A DNA stretch of 64,000 nt from Curtobacterium sp. ER1/6 (GTDB lineage Bacteria; Actinomycetota; Actinomycetes; Actinomycetales; Microbacteriaceae). Shown here piece by piece: positions 16,589 to 26,790 of this stretch. The stretch lies in contig NZ_MJAK01000001.1 in NCBI RefSeq assembly GCF_001742745.1, positions 372,001 to 436,000 of the forward strand. Direction: 5' to 3'. Within the stretch, counting starts at the first letter, position 1; the number at the start of each line of letters is the position of its first letter. The notes under the pieces are model-generated. The model saw nothing but the letters and a program-made list of their open reading frames with translations, was not told the origin of the DNA and did no database searches. The translations under genes and the position numbers were made by a program.

Positions 16589-17590
16589 TCAACGGCCCCA
16601 GCGCAGTGCCGGGGTCTCCACCGGAGCGTCCCAGAGGGCGGTGAGCTCCTCGTCGAGCACCGTGACGGTGATCGAGAAGCCCGGCATCTCCAGGGACGTG
16701 ACGTAGTCGCCGACCAAGCTACGCGCCACGTGGTGCCCGCGGTCGGTGAGCACCTCGGCGGCGCGTCGGTAGACGATGTAGAGCTCGGACTGCGGGGTCC
16801 CGCCCATGCCGTTCACCAGGAGCAGCAGCTGCGAGCCGGCCGGTGCGTCGAGGTCGTCGAGCACCGGTCCGAGCACGCGGTCGACGAGCTCGTCGGCGGG
16901 CGCCATCGCGATCCGCTCACGACCGGGCTCGCCGTGGATCCCGATGCCGAGTTCGACCTCGTCGTCGCCGAGCGTGAAGGACGGCTCCCCCGCGTGCGGC
17001 ACGGTGCCGGAGCCGAGCGCGAGCCCCATCGAGCGCGTGACGTCGTTGACGTGCCGGGCGACGGCCGCCACGGCGTCGAGGTCGTCGCCGCGCTCGGCAG
17101 CGGCGCCCGCGCACTTCTCGACGACGACGGTCCCGGCGACACCGCGGCGCCCGGCGGTGTAGAGCGAGTCCTGCACGGCGACGTCGTCGTCGACCACGAC
17201 GGACTCGACACGGACGTCGTCCATCGCGGCGAGCTCGGCGGCGGTCTCGAAGTTGAGCACGTCGCCCGTGTAGTTCTTGACGATGTGGAGCACGCCCGCT
17301 CCCCCGTCGACGGCCTTGGTCGCTGCGACGATCGGGTCCGGGGTCGGGCTCGTGAAGACCGGACCGGGGACGGCGGCGTCGAGCATGCCGTGGCCGACGA
17401 ACCCCGCGTGCAGCGGCTCGTGCCCGCTGCCGCCACCGCTGACGATGCCGACCTTGCCCGCGACCGGCGCGTCGGCGCGCCGGAGGTGGATCGGGTCCTC
17501 GACGAGGACCACCTGACCCTCGTGCGCCCGGGCGAAGCCGCGGACGGTCTCGGTGACGACGTCGTGCGGATCGTTGATGAGCTTCTTCAC
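16589..17590 (-). CDS. dhaK: Dihydroxyacetone kinase substrate-binding subunit DhaK
   Basis: 333 residues from GTG 17588-17590, preceded by GGAGG. GIVSGGGSGHEPLHAGFVG (~50-70) and VKNYTGDVLNF (general base Asp) are DhaK landmarks. The His in GIGIHGEPG (~215) forms the covalent hemiaminal with dihydroxyacetone. First gene of dhaKLM; the enzyme yields dihydroxyacetone phosphate for glycolysis. It is divergent from glpFK, so glycerol uptake, glycerol phosphorylation and dihydroxyacetone use share one control region. Confidence 0.94.
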   Translation of the reverse strand: MKKLINDPHDVVTETVRGFARAHEGQVVLVEDPIHLRRADAPVAGKVGIVSGGGSGHEPLHAGFVGHGMLDAAVPGPVFTSPTPDPIVAATKAVDGGAGVLHIVKNYTGDVLNFETAAELAAMDDVRVESVVVDDDVAVQDSLYTAGRRGVAGTVVVEKCAGAAAERGDDLDAVAAVARHVNDVTRSMGLALGSGTVPHAGEPSFTLGDDEVELGIGIHGEPGRERIAMAPADELVDRVLGPVLDDLDAPAGSQLLLLVNGMGGTPQSELYIVYRRAAEVLTDRGHHVARSLVGDYVTSLEMPGFSITVTVLDEELTALWDAPVETPALRWGR

Positions 17591-17690
17591 GCTGACCTCC
17601 ACGGGTGCGGGGTCGACCGTCGGAGGAGCCGTCCACCGCCGTCGTCGACCGGAGTGGGTTCACCCTACAGCGGGCGCTCGTTCGCCTGCC

Positions 17691-17706
17691 GTGCACGTTC
17701 GTGCAC
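17691..17706. promoter_or_regulatory. Palindromic operator site 1 between dhaK and glpF
   Basis: GTGCACGTTCGTGCAC is a perfect inverted repeat of 7-nt arms around TT. Its core TGCACGTTCGTGCA recurs at 17757-17770. It lies just upstream of a candidate dhaK promoter (TAGGGT, reverse strand, 17662-17667). Confidence 0.7.
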
Positions 17707-17755
17707 GATCATCGCGGTCGGTGGGCTGCTTCGGATGGCGCGCCGCACACTGCTC

Positions 17756-17771
17756 CTGCACGTTCGTGCAC
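17756..17771. promoter_or_regulatory. Palindromic operator site 2 between dhaK and glpF
   Basis: It carries the identical 14-nt palindrome TGCACGTTCGTGCA, centred 65 bp from site 1 (about six helical turns). A single dimeric regulator binding both sites is the simplest reading. No regulator gene is adjacent. Confidence 0.7.
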
Positions 17772-17806
17772 TTCGCGGAGGTTCCCTCGGTGCCGCATCG
17801 CGGAGC

Positions 17807-17822
17807 GGTGACCGGCGTCACT
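17807..17822. promoter_or_regulatory. CRP/GlxR-like site overlapping the glpF promoter
   Basis: GGTGA-N6-TCACT matches the TGTGA-N6-TCACA consensus of CRP-family proteins at 8 of 10 positions, and the inner GTGAC-N4-GTCAC is perfectly symmetric. It abuts the candidate -10 TATGCT at 17822-17827, so binding there would more likely repress than activate. Confidence 0.5.
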
Positions 17823-17827
17823 ATGCT
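17822..17827 (+). promoter_or_regulatory. Candidate -10 of glpFK (TATGCT)
   Basis: TATGCT lies 75 nt before the glpF ATG. No good -35 is seen at 17-18 nt, which fits a regulated promoter. Confidence 0.4.
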
Positions 17828-17902
17828 CGGCCCCAATCACTCGACGGGGAGTGCCGGACGCAGCACCACCGGACCCCCACCCACTCGCACTGGAGGTCAC
17901 CG

Positions 17903-18628
17903 ATGGACGGCATCGGCGTCAATTTCATGTCAGAGCTCGTCGGTACGGCGTTGCTCATCATCCTCGGTGGCGGTGTCGTCGCCGCCGTGTCCCTCACGAA
18001 GTCCAAGGGCTTCGGCGCCGGCTTCCTCATGGTCACGATCGGCTGGGGCTTCGCGGTCTTCGCCGGCGTCACCGTGTCGTACAGCTCGGGCGGCCAGCTG
18101 AACCCCGCCGTGACCCTCGCCCAGGCGCTCCTGGGCAACATCACGGTCGGCGAGATGTTCCTCTACTGGATCGCCCAGCTCATCGGCGCGATCATCGGTG
18201 CCGTCATCGTGTGGCTCGCCTACAAGCAGCACTTCGACGAGGAGCCCGACGCAGCCGCCAAGCTCGGCGTGTTCTCCACCGGCCCGGCCATCCGCAGCTA
18301 CGGCTGGAACGTCGTCACCGAGATCATCGGCACCTTCGTCCTCGTGTTCGTCGTCCTCGCCTTCACCAACGGCGGTACCCCGAAGGAACTCGGCGCGGTC
18401 CCCGTCGCCTTCCTCGTGATCGCGATCGGCGTCTCGCTCGGTGGCCCCACCGGCTACGCCATCAACCCGGCCCGTGACCTCGGCCCCCGCATCGCGCACG
18501 CCCTCCTGCCCATCAAGGGCAAGGGCTCGAGCGACTGGGCCTACGCGTGGGTCCCGGTCGTCGGCCCGCTGATCGGTGGCGCCCTCGCCGCCGGTGCATC
18601 GACCTTCCTGCTCCCCGTCGTCTCCTGA
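17903..18628 (+). CDS. glpF: Glycerol facilitator (MIP/aquaglyceroporin)
   Basis: 241 residues, six spans. Both pore loops are present: [15 protein letters not shown] (first NPA) and [13 protein letters not shown] (second NPA). The Asp after the second NPAR is the aquaglyceroporin signature, so glycerol and not just water should pass. GGAGGTCACCG precedes the ATG. glpK follows by 43 bp and is certainly in the same transcript. Confidence 0.95.
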   Translation: MDGIGVNFMSELVGTALLIILGGGVVAAVSLTKSKGFGAGFLMVTIGWGFAVFAGVTVSYSSGGQLNPAVTLAQALLGNITVGEMFLYWIAQLIGAIIGAVIVWLAYKQHFDEEPDAAAKLGVFSTGPAIRSYGWNVVTEIIGTFVLVFVVLAFTNGGTPKELGAVPVAFLVIAIGVSLGGPTGYAINPARDLGPRIAHALLPIKGKGSSDWAYAWVPVVGPLIGGALAAGASTFLLPVVS

Positions 18629-18671
18629 CGACCTCCCGTCCACCACACCGAACACACCCCAAGGAGAACCC

Positions 18672-20183
18672 ATGGCCGACTACATCGTCGCCATCGACCA
18701 GGGCACGACCTCGACGCGCGCCATCGTCTTCGACCACTCCGGCTCGATCGTGTCCGTCGGGCAGAAGGAGCACGAGCAGATCTTCCCGCGCGCCGGGTGG
18801 GTCGAGCACGACCCGGCCGAGATCTGGGACAACGTCCGCGAGGTCATCGGCCAGGCCCTGTCCCGCGCCGACATCACCCGCCACGACGTCGCGGCGGTCG
18901 GCATCACGAACCAGCGCGAGACCGCGGTGGTCTGGGACAAGAACACCGGCAAGGCCGTCTACAACGCCATCGTCTGGCAGGACACTCGCACGCAGTCGAT
19001 CGTCGACAAGCTCGCCGACGGTGACACCGACCGCTACAAGGCCATCGTCGGCCTGCCCCTCGCCACGTACTTCGCCGGCACCAAGATCGCCTGGATCCTC
19101 GAGAACGTCGAGGGTGCACGCGAGAAGGCCGAGGCGGGCGACCTCCTGTTCGGCACCACCGACACCTGGGTCCTCTGGAACCTGACCGGCGGCACCGACG
19201 GCGGCGTCCACAAGACCGACGTCACGAACGCGTCCCGCACGCTGTTCATGGACCTCGAGACGCTGCAGTGGCGCGACGACATCCTGGCCGACTTCGGGGT
19301 GCCGAAGTCGATGCTCCCGGAGATCGTCAGCTCCTCCGAGGTCTACGGCCACGTCGAGTCCTCGAGCCTGCTCCGCGAGGTCCCGATCGCCGGCATCCTC
19401 GGTGACCAGCAGGCCGCGACCTTCGGTCAGGCGGCGTTCGACCAGGGCGAGTCGAAGAACACCTACGGCACCGGCAACTTCCTCATCTTCAACACGGGCA
19501 CGGAGATCGTCCGGTCGGAGAACGGGCTGCTCACCACGGTCGGCTACAAGCTCGGCGACCAGGAGACGCACTACGCCCTCGAGGGCTCGATCGCCGTCAC
19601 GGGCTCGCTCATCCAGTGGCTCCGCGACAACCTCGGCATCATCGGCAGCGCACCGGAGGTCGAGGCCCTCGCCAAGACCGTCGAGGACAACGGCGGCGTG
19701 TACTTCGTGCCGGCGTTCTCCGGCCTGTTCGCGCCGTACTGGCGTCCGGACGCCCGCGGCGCGCTCGTGGGCCTGACCCGGTACGTCAACAAGGGCCACA
19801 TCGCCCGTGCCGCCCTCGAGGCGACGGCGCTGCAGACCCGCGAGGTCCTCGACGCCGTCAACGCCGACTCCGGCGTCGACCTGACCGAGCTCAAGGTCGA
19901 CGGTGGCATGACCGCCAACGACGCGCTCATGCAGTTCCAGGCGGACATCCTGAACGTGCCGGTCGTCCGCCCGGTCGTCGCGGAGACCACCGCCCTCGGT
20001 GCCGCCTACGCCGCCGGTCTGGCCGTCGGGTTCTGGGCGAACCTCGACGAGCTCCGCGCCAACTGGCAGGAGGACAAGCGCTGGGAGCCGCAGCTCGACG
20101 CCGCCGAGCGCGACCGCACGCTCCGCCTGTGGAAGAAGGCCGTCACGAAGACCTTCGACTGGGTCGACGAGGACGTGCGCTGA
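18672..20183 (+). CDS. glpK: Glycerol kinase
   Basis: 503 residues, normal GlpK length. [14 protein letters not shown] (ATP loop) opens the FGGY fold. [28 protein letters not shown] and [13 protein letters not shown] are glycerol-kinase landmarks, and [19 protein letters not shown] is the C-terminal FGGY signature. It phosphorylates glycerol entering through GlpF. AAGGAG precedes the ATG. A perfect 19-bp terminator follows the gene. Confidence 0.97.
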   Translation: MADYIVAIDQGTTSTRAIVFDHSGSIVSVGQKEHEQIFPRAGWVEHDPAEIWDNVREVIGQALSRADITRHDVAAVGITNQRETAVVWDKNTGKAVYNAIVWQDTRTQSIVDKLADGDTDRYKAIVGLPLATYFAGTKIAWILENVEGAREKAEAGDLLFGTTDTWVLWNLTGGTDGGVHKTDVTNASRTLFMDLETLQWRDDILADFGVPKSMLPEIVSSSEVYGHVESSSLLREVPIAGILGDQQAATFGQAAFDQGESKNTYGTGNFLIFNTGTEIVRSENGLLTTVGYKLGDQETHYALEGSIAVTGSLIQWLRDNLGIIGSAPEVEALAKTVEDNGGVYFVPAFSGLFAPYWRPDARGALVGLTRYVNKGHIARAALEATALQTREVLDAVNADSGVDLTELKVDGGMTANDALMQFQADILNVPVVRPVVAETTALGAAYAAGLAVGFWANLDELRANWQEDKRWEPQLDAAERDRTLRLWKKAVTKTFDWVDEDVR

Positions 20184-20205
20184 CGCACTGCTGAGGTGAC
20201 CGCCT

Positions 20206-20246
20206 GGAGGCGCGGTGCCGGTCCCACGGACCGGCACCGCGCCTCC
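20206..20246. terminator. Perfect 19-bp hairpin between glpK and trpD (GGGAGGCGCG family)
   Basis: Arms 20206-20224 and 20228-20246 pair fully around a CAC loop. The left arm begins GGAGGCGCGGTGCC. It lies between convergent genes, so it can stop both transcripts. Confidence 0.8.
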
Positions 20247-20266
20247 CGTGCGTGCGCTGGTGGTGC

Positions 20267-21322
20267 TCAGGCGGCGGGTGCCACGCCGACCCAGTCGGCG
20301 AGCTTGCGGGCCGCGGCGCCGGAGTCGACCGCCTCCGCCGCCACGACGAGCTGCTCGCGGAAGCGCTGCAGGATCGGCCGGTCGGCCTGCTCCGGGTCCT
20401 CGGCCAGGCGGAAGGACACGAGACCGGCAGCCGCGTTGAGCAGGACGATGTCGCGGACCGGTCCGGTCTCCCCGGCGAGCACGCGGTGGACGACCGCCGC
20501 GTTGTGCTCGGGGTCGCCGCCGAGCAGGTCCTCGGTGCGGGCGCGGGCGATACCGAGGTCGCGGGGGTCGAGGTCGTGCTCGGTGACCCGCCCGCCCGTG
20601 ACCTCCCAGATGTGCGAGTGCCCGGTCGTCGTGAGCTCGTCCAGCCCGTCGTCCCCCCGGAAGACCAACGCGGTCGCGCCCCGGGTCTGGAACACGCCCG
20701 TGATGATCGGCACCAGTTCGAGCTGTGCCACGCCCACGGCGTTCGCCTCGCAACGCGCCGGGTTCACGAGCGGCCCGAGGAAGTTGAACACCGTCGGGAC
20801 GCCGATCTCGCGGCGGACGGGGGCGGCGTGCGCGAAGCCCGGGTGGAAGGCGCTCGCGAAGGCGAAGGTCAGTCCGACACGCCGGAAGGTGTCCGCGACG
20901 CGCACCGCGTCCATGGAGAGGTCGAGCCCGAGCGCTGCGAGGACGTCGCTCGACCCGGACTTCGAGGAGCTCGCGCGGTTGCCGTGCTTGACGACCGGCA
21001 CGCCCGAGGCGGCGATGACGATCGCGGCCATCGTCGAGACGTTCACGGTGCCGACCACGTCGCCGCCGGTGCCGACGATGTCGAGCGCCATCGGGTCGAC
21101 GTCCAGCGGTACGGCGGCGTCGAGGATCGCGTCGCGGAAGCCGACGACCTCGTCGACCGTCTCGCCCTTCGCCCGCAGCGCCACGGCGAAGGCGGCGATC
21201 TGGGAGTGGGTCGCACGCCCCTGGACGATCTCCTCCATGGCCCACGTGGACTGGCTGATCGTCAGGTCCTCGCGTGCCATGAGGGCGCTGATCACCGCGG
21301 GCCAGGAGAGTGGGAGCGACAT
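20267..21322 (-). CDS. trpD: Anthranilate phosphoribosyltransferase TrpD
   Basis: 351 residues. DIVGTGGDVVGTVNVST binds PRPP, and KHGNRASSSKSGSSDVLAALG is the highly conserved anthranilate-site segment. NFLGPLVNPAR follows. It transfers the phosphoribosyl group to anthranilate in tryptophan synthesis. It stands alone, away from other trp genes, next to cytochrome oxidase genes. The same arrangement (trpD divergent from ctaE) is common in actinobacteria. Confidence 0.95.
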   Translation of the reverse strand: MSLPLSWPAVISALMAREDLTISQSTWAMEEIVQGRATHSQIAAFAVALRAKGETVDEVVGFRDAILDAAVPLDVDPMALDIVGTGGDVVGTVNVSTMAAIVIAASGVPVVKHGNRASSSKSGSSDVLAALGLDLSMDAVRVADTFRRVGLTFAFASAFHPGFAHAAPVRREIGVPTVFNFLGPLVNPARCEANAVGVAQLELVPIITGVFQTRGATALVFRGDDGLDELTTTGHSHIWEVTGGRVTEHDLDPRDLGIARARTEDLLGGDPEHNAAVVHRVLAGETGPVRDIVLLNAAAGLVSFRLAEDPEQADRPILQRFREQLVVAAEAVDSGAAARKLADWVGVAPAA

Positions 21323-21388
21323 GCCTCGATCGTACTGAGTTCGGAAGACCCGCCAGTCTGCTGCGAAAACACTGTCACCGGTTTCGGC

Positions 21389-21394
21389 CATAAT
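21389..21394 (+). promoter_or_regulatory. -10 hexamer CATAAT of ctaE, leaderless arrangement
   Basis: CATAAT is 7 nt before GTG 21402. This places the transcription start at the start codon and favours GTG 21402 over ATG 21393 inside the hexamer. Confidence 0.55.
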
Positions 21395-21401
21395 GGAACA
21401 C

Positions 21402-22031
21402 GTGACTAGCACCCCTCTTTCCAGATCCGCCAGCGGTCCGGTCCTGAACAGGCCGAACGCCGTTGCCGTGGGGACGATCGTGTGGCTGGGCAGCGAGGTC
21501 ATGTTCTTCGCCGGCCTGTTCGCGATCTACTTCACGCTGCGCAGCACGTCCCCCGAGCTCTGGGCCACCGAGACCTCCAAGCTCGACGTGCCCTACGCCT
21601 CCGTGAACACGATCATCCTGGTGCTGTCCAGCTTCGCCTGCCAGTTCGCGGTGTTCGCCGCGGAGCGCTTCCAGGTGCACCGCACGAGCTGGAACCCGAA
21701 GGACTGGGGCATGACGGAGTGGTTCTTCGTCACCTACTGCATGGGCGCGATCTTCGTCTGCGGCCAGCTCTTCGAGTACGCGCACCTCTGGCACGACGGG
21801 GTCACGCTGTCGTCCAGCGCCTACGGCTCCGCGTTCTACATGACCACCGGCTTCCACGGCCTGCACGTCACGGGTGGTCTCATCGCCTTCCTCCTGACCC
21901 TCGGCCGCGGCTTCGCCGCCAAGAACTTCGGTCACAAGGAGGCGACCACCGCGATCGTCGTGTCGTACTACTGGCACTTCGTCGACGTCGTCTGGATCGG
22001 CCTCTTCGCCGTCATCTACCTTCTCAAGTAG
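21402..22031 (+). CDS. ctaE: Cytochrome c oxidase subunit III
   Basis: 209 residues from GTG 21402 (an in-frame ATG at 21393 overlaps the -10 box and is less likely). Five spans. [43 protein letters not shown] and [21 protein letters not shown] are subunit III hallmarks. It assembles with CtaC, CtaD and CtaF of the aa3 oxidase. Those genes are not in the window. It heads the ctaE-qcrCAB operon of the bcc-aa3 supercomplex. Confidence 0.95.
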   Translation: MTSTPLSRSASGPVLNRPNAVAVGTIVWLGSEVMFFAGLFAIYFTLRSTSPELWATETSKLDVPYASVNTIILVLSSFACQFAVFAAERFQVHRTSWNPKDWGMTEWFFVTYCMGAIFVCGQLFEYAHLWHDGVTLSSSAYGSAFYMTTGFHGLHVTGGLIAFLLTLGRGFAAKNFGHKEATTAIVVSYYWHFVDVVWIGLFAVIYLLK

Positions 22032-22052
22032 GAACTGGATAGCCCCCACCGC

Positions 22053-22856
22053 ATGTTCAACAGAAGCAAGTCCAAGAAGGGCCGCCGCTCCCCGATGGCG
22101 ACCGTGTCGCTCATCGTCGTGGGTCTGATGACCACCGGCGGCGCGTACGCGCTGTTCAGCTCGACGGCCAACGCCGACGACAGCACCACCACCGCTGCGT
22201 CGAGCCAGTCCCAGGTGAACGAGGGCGAGAAGCTCTTCGCCTCGAACTGCGCCACCTGCCACGGGCTCGACGCCCAGGGCACCGGCGAGGGCCCGTCCCT
22301 CATCGGCGTCGGCGCCGCGTCGGTCGACTTCCAGGTCGGCACCGGCCGCATGCCGATGGCTGCGCAGGGTCCCCAGGCCGAGGAGAAGCCCGCTCAGTTC
22401 ACGGACGAGCAGGTCGACGCCATGGGCGCCTACGTCGCTTCGCTGGGCCCCGGCCCGTCGGTCCCGTCCTCGTCGCTGACGGACGGCAAGGGCGACGCGG
22501 CCGAGGGTGCCGAGCTCTTCCGCATCAACTGCGCCATGTGCCACAACGTGGCCGGTGCCGGCGGCGCCCTGACCGAGGGCAAGTACGCCCCGAACCTGCA
22601 GTCGGTGTCCGGCAAGCACATCTACGAGGCCATGGTCACGGGCCCGCAGAACATGCCGGTGTTCAACGACCTGAACCTCACCCCGGAGCAGAAGGCCGAC
22701 ATCATCACGTACCTCAAGTACGTGCAGGACAACAAGTCGCCCGGCGGGTTCGCCCTCGGCTCCCTCGGCCCGGTGGCAGAGGGTCTGTTCATCTGGATCT
22801 TCGGCCTCGGCGCCGTCGTCGCGATGACCGTCTGGCTGACGGCGAAGTCCAACTGA
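22053..22856 (+). CDS. qcrC: Cytochrome bc1 complex diheme cytochrome c subunit
   Basis: 267 residues. An N-terminal membrane anchor (residues ~14-35) precedes two c-type heme sites: CATCH at residues 66-70 and CAMCH at 160-164. A C-terminal span lies around residues 240-262. The two heme domains take over the role of a soluble cytochrome c and hand electrons straight to the aa3 oxidase. It starts 21 bp after ctaE. Confidence 0.96.
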   Translation: MFNRSKSKKGRRSPMATVSLIVVGLMTTGGAYALFSSTANADDSTTTAASSQSQVNEGEKLFASNCATCHGLDAQGTGEGPSLIGVGAASVDFQVGTGRMPMAAQGPQAEEKPAQFTDEQVDAMGAYVASLGPGPSVPSSSLTDGKGDAAEGAELFRINCAMCHNVAGAGGALTEGKYAPNLQSVSGKHIYEAMVTGPQNMPVFNDLNLTPEQKADIITYLKYVQDNKSPGGFALGSLGPVAEGLFIWIFGLGAVVAMTVWLTAKSN

Positions 22857-22889
22857 TCGTCCGTGTCGAACGACACTGAAGGGAACACC

Positions 22890-23957
22890 ATGGCAGAGCA
22901 CGACGACGAGGCACTGAACTCGTCCTCGGCTGTCGAGAAGCACGGCACGACCAGCACCTCCGTCGGGACGGCTGTCGTCCCCGCCGAGCCGTTCGAGAAC
23001 CCGGGCGAGCCGCCGCACCGCCCTCGCCGCACCGACGTCGACCCGAAGAAGCAGCGTCTCGCCGAGCGTCAGGTCGCGACGTTCTTCTACCTCTCCGTCG
23101 TGGGCAGCGTCCTCGCGATCGCGGCGTACGTCGCGTTCCCGATCGACCCCGAGGACTTCGGCACCGTGCGTGCCGGCAACCTCTGGCTCGGCCTCTCGAT
23201 CGCGCTCGCGCTCCTCGCACTCGGCCTCGGCGCCGTCTACTGGGGCAAGTCGCTGGTCGTCGACCGCGAGATCTCGGAGATGCGCCACGGCACCCGTGGC
23301 ACCGACGCGACCCGCGCCAAGGCGGTCGAGGCGTTCCAGCTCGCCGACAAGGAGTCGGGCTTCAGCCGTCGCAAGCTGATCCGCAACTCGATGATCGGTG
23401 CGCTGGCGGCCTTCCCGCTGCCCGGCATCGTGCTCGTCCGTGACCTGGCCCCCGCCGAGGACCCGAACGAGCTCCTGCGCCACACGTTCTGGAAGTCGGG
23501 CATGCGCCTGACGAAGGACCCGACGGGCCTGCCGATCAAGGCGTCCGACGTCACCATCGGTTCGGTGTTCCACGTCATCCCGGACGGCATGCTCGACTCC
23601 GAGCACATGCTCGAGGAGAAGGCGAAGGCTTCCGTCCTCCTCATGCGTCTCGACCCGAAGGACCTCAACCCCAGCAAGGGGCACGAGGACTGGGGCTACG
23701 ACGGCATCGTCGCCTACTCCAAGATCTGCACCCACGTCGGGTGCCCGGTCGCGCTCTACGAGCAGCAGACGCACCACCTGCTGTGCCCGTGCCACCAGTC
23801 GACGTTCGACGTCTCGAACAACTGCGAGGTCATCTTCGGCCCGGCTGCACGTCCCCTCCCCCAACTTCCGATCGCGATCGACGACGACGGCTACCTGGTC
23901 GCACAGAGCGACTTCCACGAGCCGGTCGGGCCGTCCTTCTGGGAGCGTGAACGCTGA
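22890..23957 (+). CDS. qcrA: Cytochrome bc1 complex Rieske iron-sulfur subunit
   Basis: 355 residues from ATG 22890, preceded by GAAGGG. An upstream in-frame GTG at 22863 would add nine residues but lacks a ribosome binding site. Three N-terminal spans are an actinobacterial feature. The Rieske cluster ligands are in CTHVGCPVAL and CPCHQSTFDV. The stop overlaps the qcrB ATG by one base. Confidence 0.95.
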   Translation: MAEHDDEALNSSSAVEKHGTTSTSVGTAVVPAEPFENPGEPPHRPRRTDVDPKKQRLAERQVATFFYLSVVGSVLAIAAYVAFPIDPEDFGTVRAGNLWLGLSIALALLALGLGAVYWGKSLVVDREISEMRHGTRGTDATRAKAVEAFQLADKESGFSRRKLIRNSMIGALAAFPLPGIVLVRDLAPAEDPNELLRHTFWKSGMRLTKDPTGLPIKASDVTIGSVFHVIPDGMLDSEHMLEEKAKASVLLMRLDPKDLNPSKGHEDWGYDGIVAYSKICTHVGCPVALYEQQTHHLLCPCHQSTFDVSNNCEVIFGPAARPLPQLPIAIDDDGYLVAQSDFHEPVGPSFWERER

Positions 23958-25651
23958 TGACCAGCACCACAACCACCAGCGCACCGACGACGGCCACCCG
24001 GCCCGAGCCGACGCGCGGGTCCCGTCTCATCGGGGCCACCGCCAACTACATCGACGAGCGCACCAGCATCTCCGGCCTCGTGAAGGAGGTCGGGCGCAAG
24101 ATCTTCCCCGACCACTGGAGCTTCATGCTCGGCGAGGTCGCGCTCTACAGCTTCGTCGTCGTCCTGCTGTCGGGGACGTTCCTGACGTTCTTCTTCCAGG
24201 CGTCGATGACCGAGGTCGTCTACAACGGCTCGTACGTGCCGCTCAAGGGCGTCGAGATGTCGACCGCCCTGCAGTCCACGCTGAACATCTCGTTCGACAT
24301 CCGCGGCGGGCTGTTCGTCCGGCAGATCCACCACTGGGCCGCCCTGCTGTTCGTCGCCTCGGTGATGCTGCACATGGCCCGCGTGTTCTTCACGGGTGCC
24401 TTCCGCAAGCCGCGTGAGCTCAACTGGGTCTTCGGCTTCGTGCTGTGGGTCCTGGCCATGGCCGAGGGCTTCACCGGCTACTCGCTCCCCGACGACCTGC
24501 TCTCCGGCAACGGTCTCCGCATCATCGTCGGCATGATCGAGGGCGTCCCGGTGATCGGCGTCTGGATCGCCTACCTGCTCTTCGGCGGCGAGTTCCCGGG
24601 CACCGACATCGTCGGCCGCCTCTACACGCTGCACATCCTGCTGCTGCCGGCGATCCTCGTCGCCGTGCTGGGCGTCCACCTCGTGCTGGTCGTCATCAAC
24701 AAGCACACGCAGTTCGCCGGACCCGGCAAGACCGAGGAGAACGTCGTCGGTGTCCCGATCCTCCCGGCGTTCGCCGCGAAGGCCGGTGGCTTCTTCTTCA
24801 TCGTCGCGGGCATCCTGGCCCTCATCGCGTCGCTGTTCACGATCAACCCCATCTGGAACTACGGCCCGTACGACCCGTCCCCGGTGTCCGCCGGTACCCA
24901 GCCCGACTGGTACATCGGCTTCGCCGACGGTGCGCTCCGTCTGGTGCCGCCGCACTGGGAGGTCGTGTGGTTCGGCTACACGGTGTCGTTCAACATCCTC
25001 GCGCCGATCGCCGTCCTGATGGCCCTCATCATCGCGATGTTCGCCTACCCGTTCCTCGAGGCGTGGGTGACGGGCGACAAGCGTGAGCACCACCTCGCCG
25101 ACCGTCCGCGCAACGCCCCGACCCGCACGGCCATCGGTGCCGCCGGCATCACGCTCTACGCGTCGCTGTGGGCCGCTGCCTCGTCGGACATCATCGCGAC
25201 GCACTTCATGGTGTCGATCGAGCACGTGATCCACGTGATCCAGGCCACGACGGTCCTCGGCCCGTTCGTCGCCTTCTGGATCACGAAGCGTGTCTGCCTG
25301 GCGCTGCAGAAGAAGGACCGCGAGATCGTCCTGCACGGCTACGAGTCGGGCCGCATCGTCCGACTCCCCCACGGCGAGTACATCGAGGTGCACGAGCAGC
25401 TCGACGAGTACGAGCGCTGGAAGCTCCTGCAGTTCAACGAGTACAAGCCGCTCATGGTCCGCCCGGACGCGAAGGGTCGGATCACCGGAGTGCAGAAGGT
25501 CCGCGCGAACGTCTCCCGCTTCTTCTTCGAGGACCGCATCGCGCCGGTCACGAAGGCCGAGCTCGAGGCCGCGCACGCCGCACACCACGGCCCGGAGCTG
25601 GAGGGCGACCACCAGGCCCAGGCCCCGGCGCTCGGTGCGGGCAACCACTGA
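23957..25651 (+). CDS. qcrB: Cytochrome bc1 complex cytochrome b subunit
   Basis: 564 residues, longer than mitochondrial cytochrome b because of an actinobacterial C-terminal extension of ~120 residues. Heme-binding histidine pairs occur in [22 protein letters not shown] and in the [21 protein letters not shown] span. The quinol-oxidation PDWY motif appears as [11 protein letters not shown]. It is the target of bcc-directed antibiotics in mycobacteria. A perfect terminator follows. Confidence 0.96.
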   Translation: MTSTTTTSAPTTATRPEPTRGSRLIGATANYIDERTSISGLVKEVGRKIFPDHWSFMLGEVALYSFVVVLLSGTFLTFFFQASMTEVVYNGSYVPLKGVEMSTALQSTLNISFDIRGGLFVRQIHHWAALLFVASVMLHMARVFFTGAFRKPRELNWVFGFVLWVLAMAEGFTGYSLPDDLLSGNGLRIIVGMIEGVPVIGVWIAYLLFGGEFPGTDIVGRLYTLHILLLPAILVAVLGVHLVLVVINKHTQFAGPGKTEENVVGVPILPAFAAKAGGFFFIVAGILALIASLFTINPIWNYGPYDPSPVSAGTQPDWYIGFADGALRLVPPHWEVVWFGYTVSFNILAPIAVLMALIIAMFAYPFLEAWVTGDKREHHLADRPRNAPTRTAIGAAGITLYASLWAAASSDIIATHFMVSIEHVIHVIQATTVLGPFVAFWITKRVCLALQKKDREIVLHGYESGRIVRLPHGEYIEVHEQLDEYERWKLLQFNEYKPLMVRPDAKGRITGVQKVRANVSRFFFEDRIAPVTKAELEAAHAAHHGPELEGDHQAQAPALGAGNH

Positions 25652-25664
25652 GTCCCGGCACCAC

Positions 25665-25707
25665 CGAACGAGCCCCCCGACCACATCGTGGTCGGGGGGC
25701 TCGTTCG
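25665..25707. terminator. Terminator of the ctaE-qcrCAB operon
   Basis: Perfect 20-bp arms (25665-25684 and 25688-25707) around ATC. The left arm is CGAACGAGCCCCCCGACCAC. A short T-containing stretch follows. Confidence 0.85.
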
Positions 25708-25826
25708 TTCCGGTTCGGCGAAACCCCGCTTCCGGTTCACCCCCAGTTCACGGTGTCGTGCTGGACTCGTCCAGGACGGTGTGGCAACGTGTTGCACCAC
25801 GCATCCGCCAACGGAACGAGAGACCG

Positions 25827-26786
25827 ATGGACAGCCGGACGGCCGAACACCCCAGGCCGAACCACTTCCTCCTCCACCTCAGCGACACCCACCTCGTGGC
25901 GGGTGACGGCGCGCTCTACGGCGACGTCGACTCCGCCGCGCGACTCTCCGCGATCATCGCCGACATCGAGGCATCGGGCACGCGGCCCGAGGCGATCGTC
26001 ATCACCGGCGACGTGGCGGACAAGGGTGAACCCGGCGCCTACGTGCGGGTCCGAGACATCGTCGAGCCGGCCGCCGAGCGCCTCGGTGCGCAGGTCGTGT
26101 GGGCCATGGGGAACCACGACGAGCGCGGTGCCTTCCGGCAGGAGCTCTTCGGTCTCCAGCCGACCGATCGTCCGGTCGACTTCGTCTACGACGTGAACGG
26201 CCTCCGCGTGATCACCCTCGACACGAGCGTGCCGGGAGCGCACCACGGCGAGGTCTCCCCCGCCCAGCTCGACTGGCTCGCCGAGGTGCTGTCCGAGGCG
26301 GCGCCGCACGGCACGATCCTCGCGATGCACCACCCGCCGGTGCCGAGCGTGCAGGACCTCGCCGTGCTCGTCGAGCTGCGCGACCAGGCCGCGCTGGCGG
26401 AGGTCGTCGAGGGGTCGGACGTCATCTCGATCATCGCCGGACACCTGCACTACTCGACGAGCGCCGTGTTCGCGGGTGTGCCCGTGTCCGTGGCGAGTGC
26501 CACCTGCTACACACAGGACCTCACGGAGTACCAGGGCGGGACCCGGGGGCAGGACGGCGCGCAGTCGTTCAACCTCGTGCACGTGTACGGCAACAACGTC
26601 GTGCACTCGGTGGTGCCGATCGGCCACTACTCGACGGTGGGTGAGCCGGTGTCCGCCGAGCAGACCGAGGCGCGCCTCGGTGCGGCCGGCATCACCATCG
26701 CCGCGGCCGTCGAGCCGGCGCCCGTCACGTCGAGCATCCCGGTGTTCACCCTGGACACGGTGCCCACCTCCCCCGTCCGCCGCTGA
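25827..26786 (+). CDS. Metallophosphoesterase, 3',5'-cyclic-nucleotide phosphodiesterase type (CpdA/Rv0805-like)
   Basis: 319 residues. All metal-binding motifs of the calcineurin-like fold are present: [29 protein letters not shown] and AGHLHYST. The length and order of motifs match class III cAMP phosphodiesterases such as Rv0805. Other phosphoesters remain possible. An imperfect inverted repeat GTGGCAAC/GTTGCACCAC (25781-25800) lies 27 bp upstream and could be regulatory. A tandem repeat follows the gene. Confidence 0.85.
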   Translation: MDSRTAEHPRPNHFLLHLSDTHLVAGDGALYGDVDSAARLSAIIADIEASGTRPEAIVITGDVADKGEPGAYVRVRDIVEPAAERLGAQVVWAMGNHDERGAFRQELFGLQPTDRPVDFVYDVNGLRVITLDTSVPGAHHGEVSPAQLDWLAEVLSEAAPHGTILAMHHPPVPSVQDLAVLVELRDQAALAEVVEGSDVISIIAGHLHYSTSAVFAGVPVSVASATCYTQDLTEYQGGTRGQDGAQSFNLVHVYGNNVVHSVVPIGHYSTVGEPVSAEQTEARLGAAGITIAAAVEPAPVTSSIPVFTLDTVPTSPVRR

Positions 26787-26790
26787 CGGC

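Noticed and set aside
18513..21245. Minus-strand ORF of 910 codons opposite glpK
   Set aside because: Antisense to glpK and in a different frame from trpD; no domain is seen.
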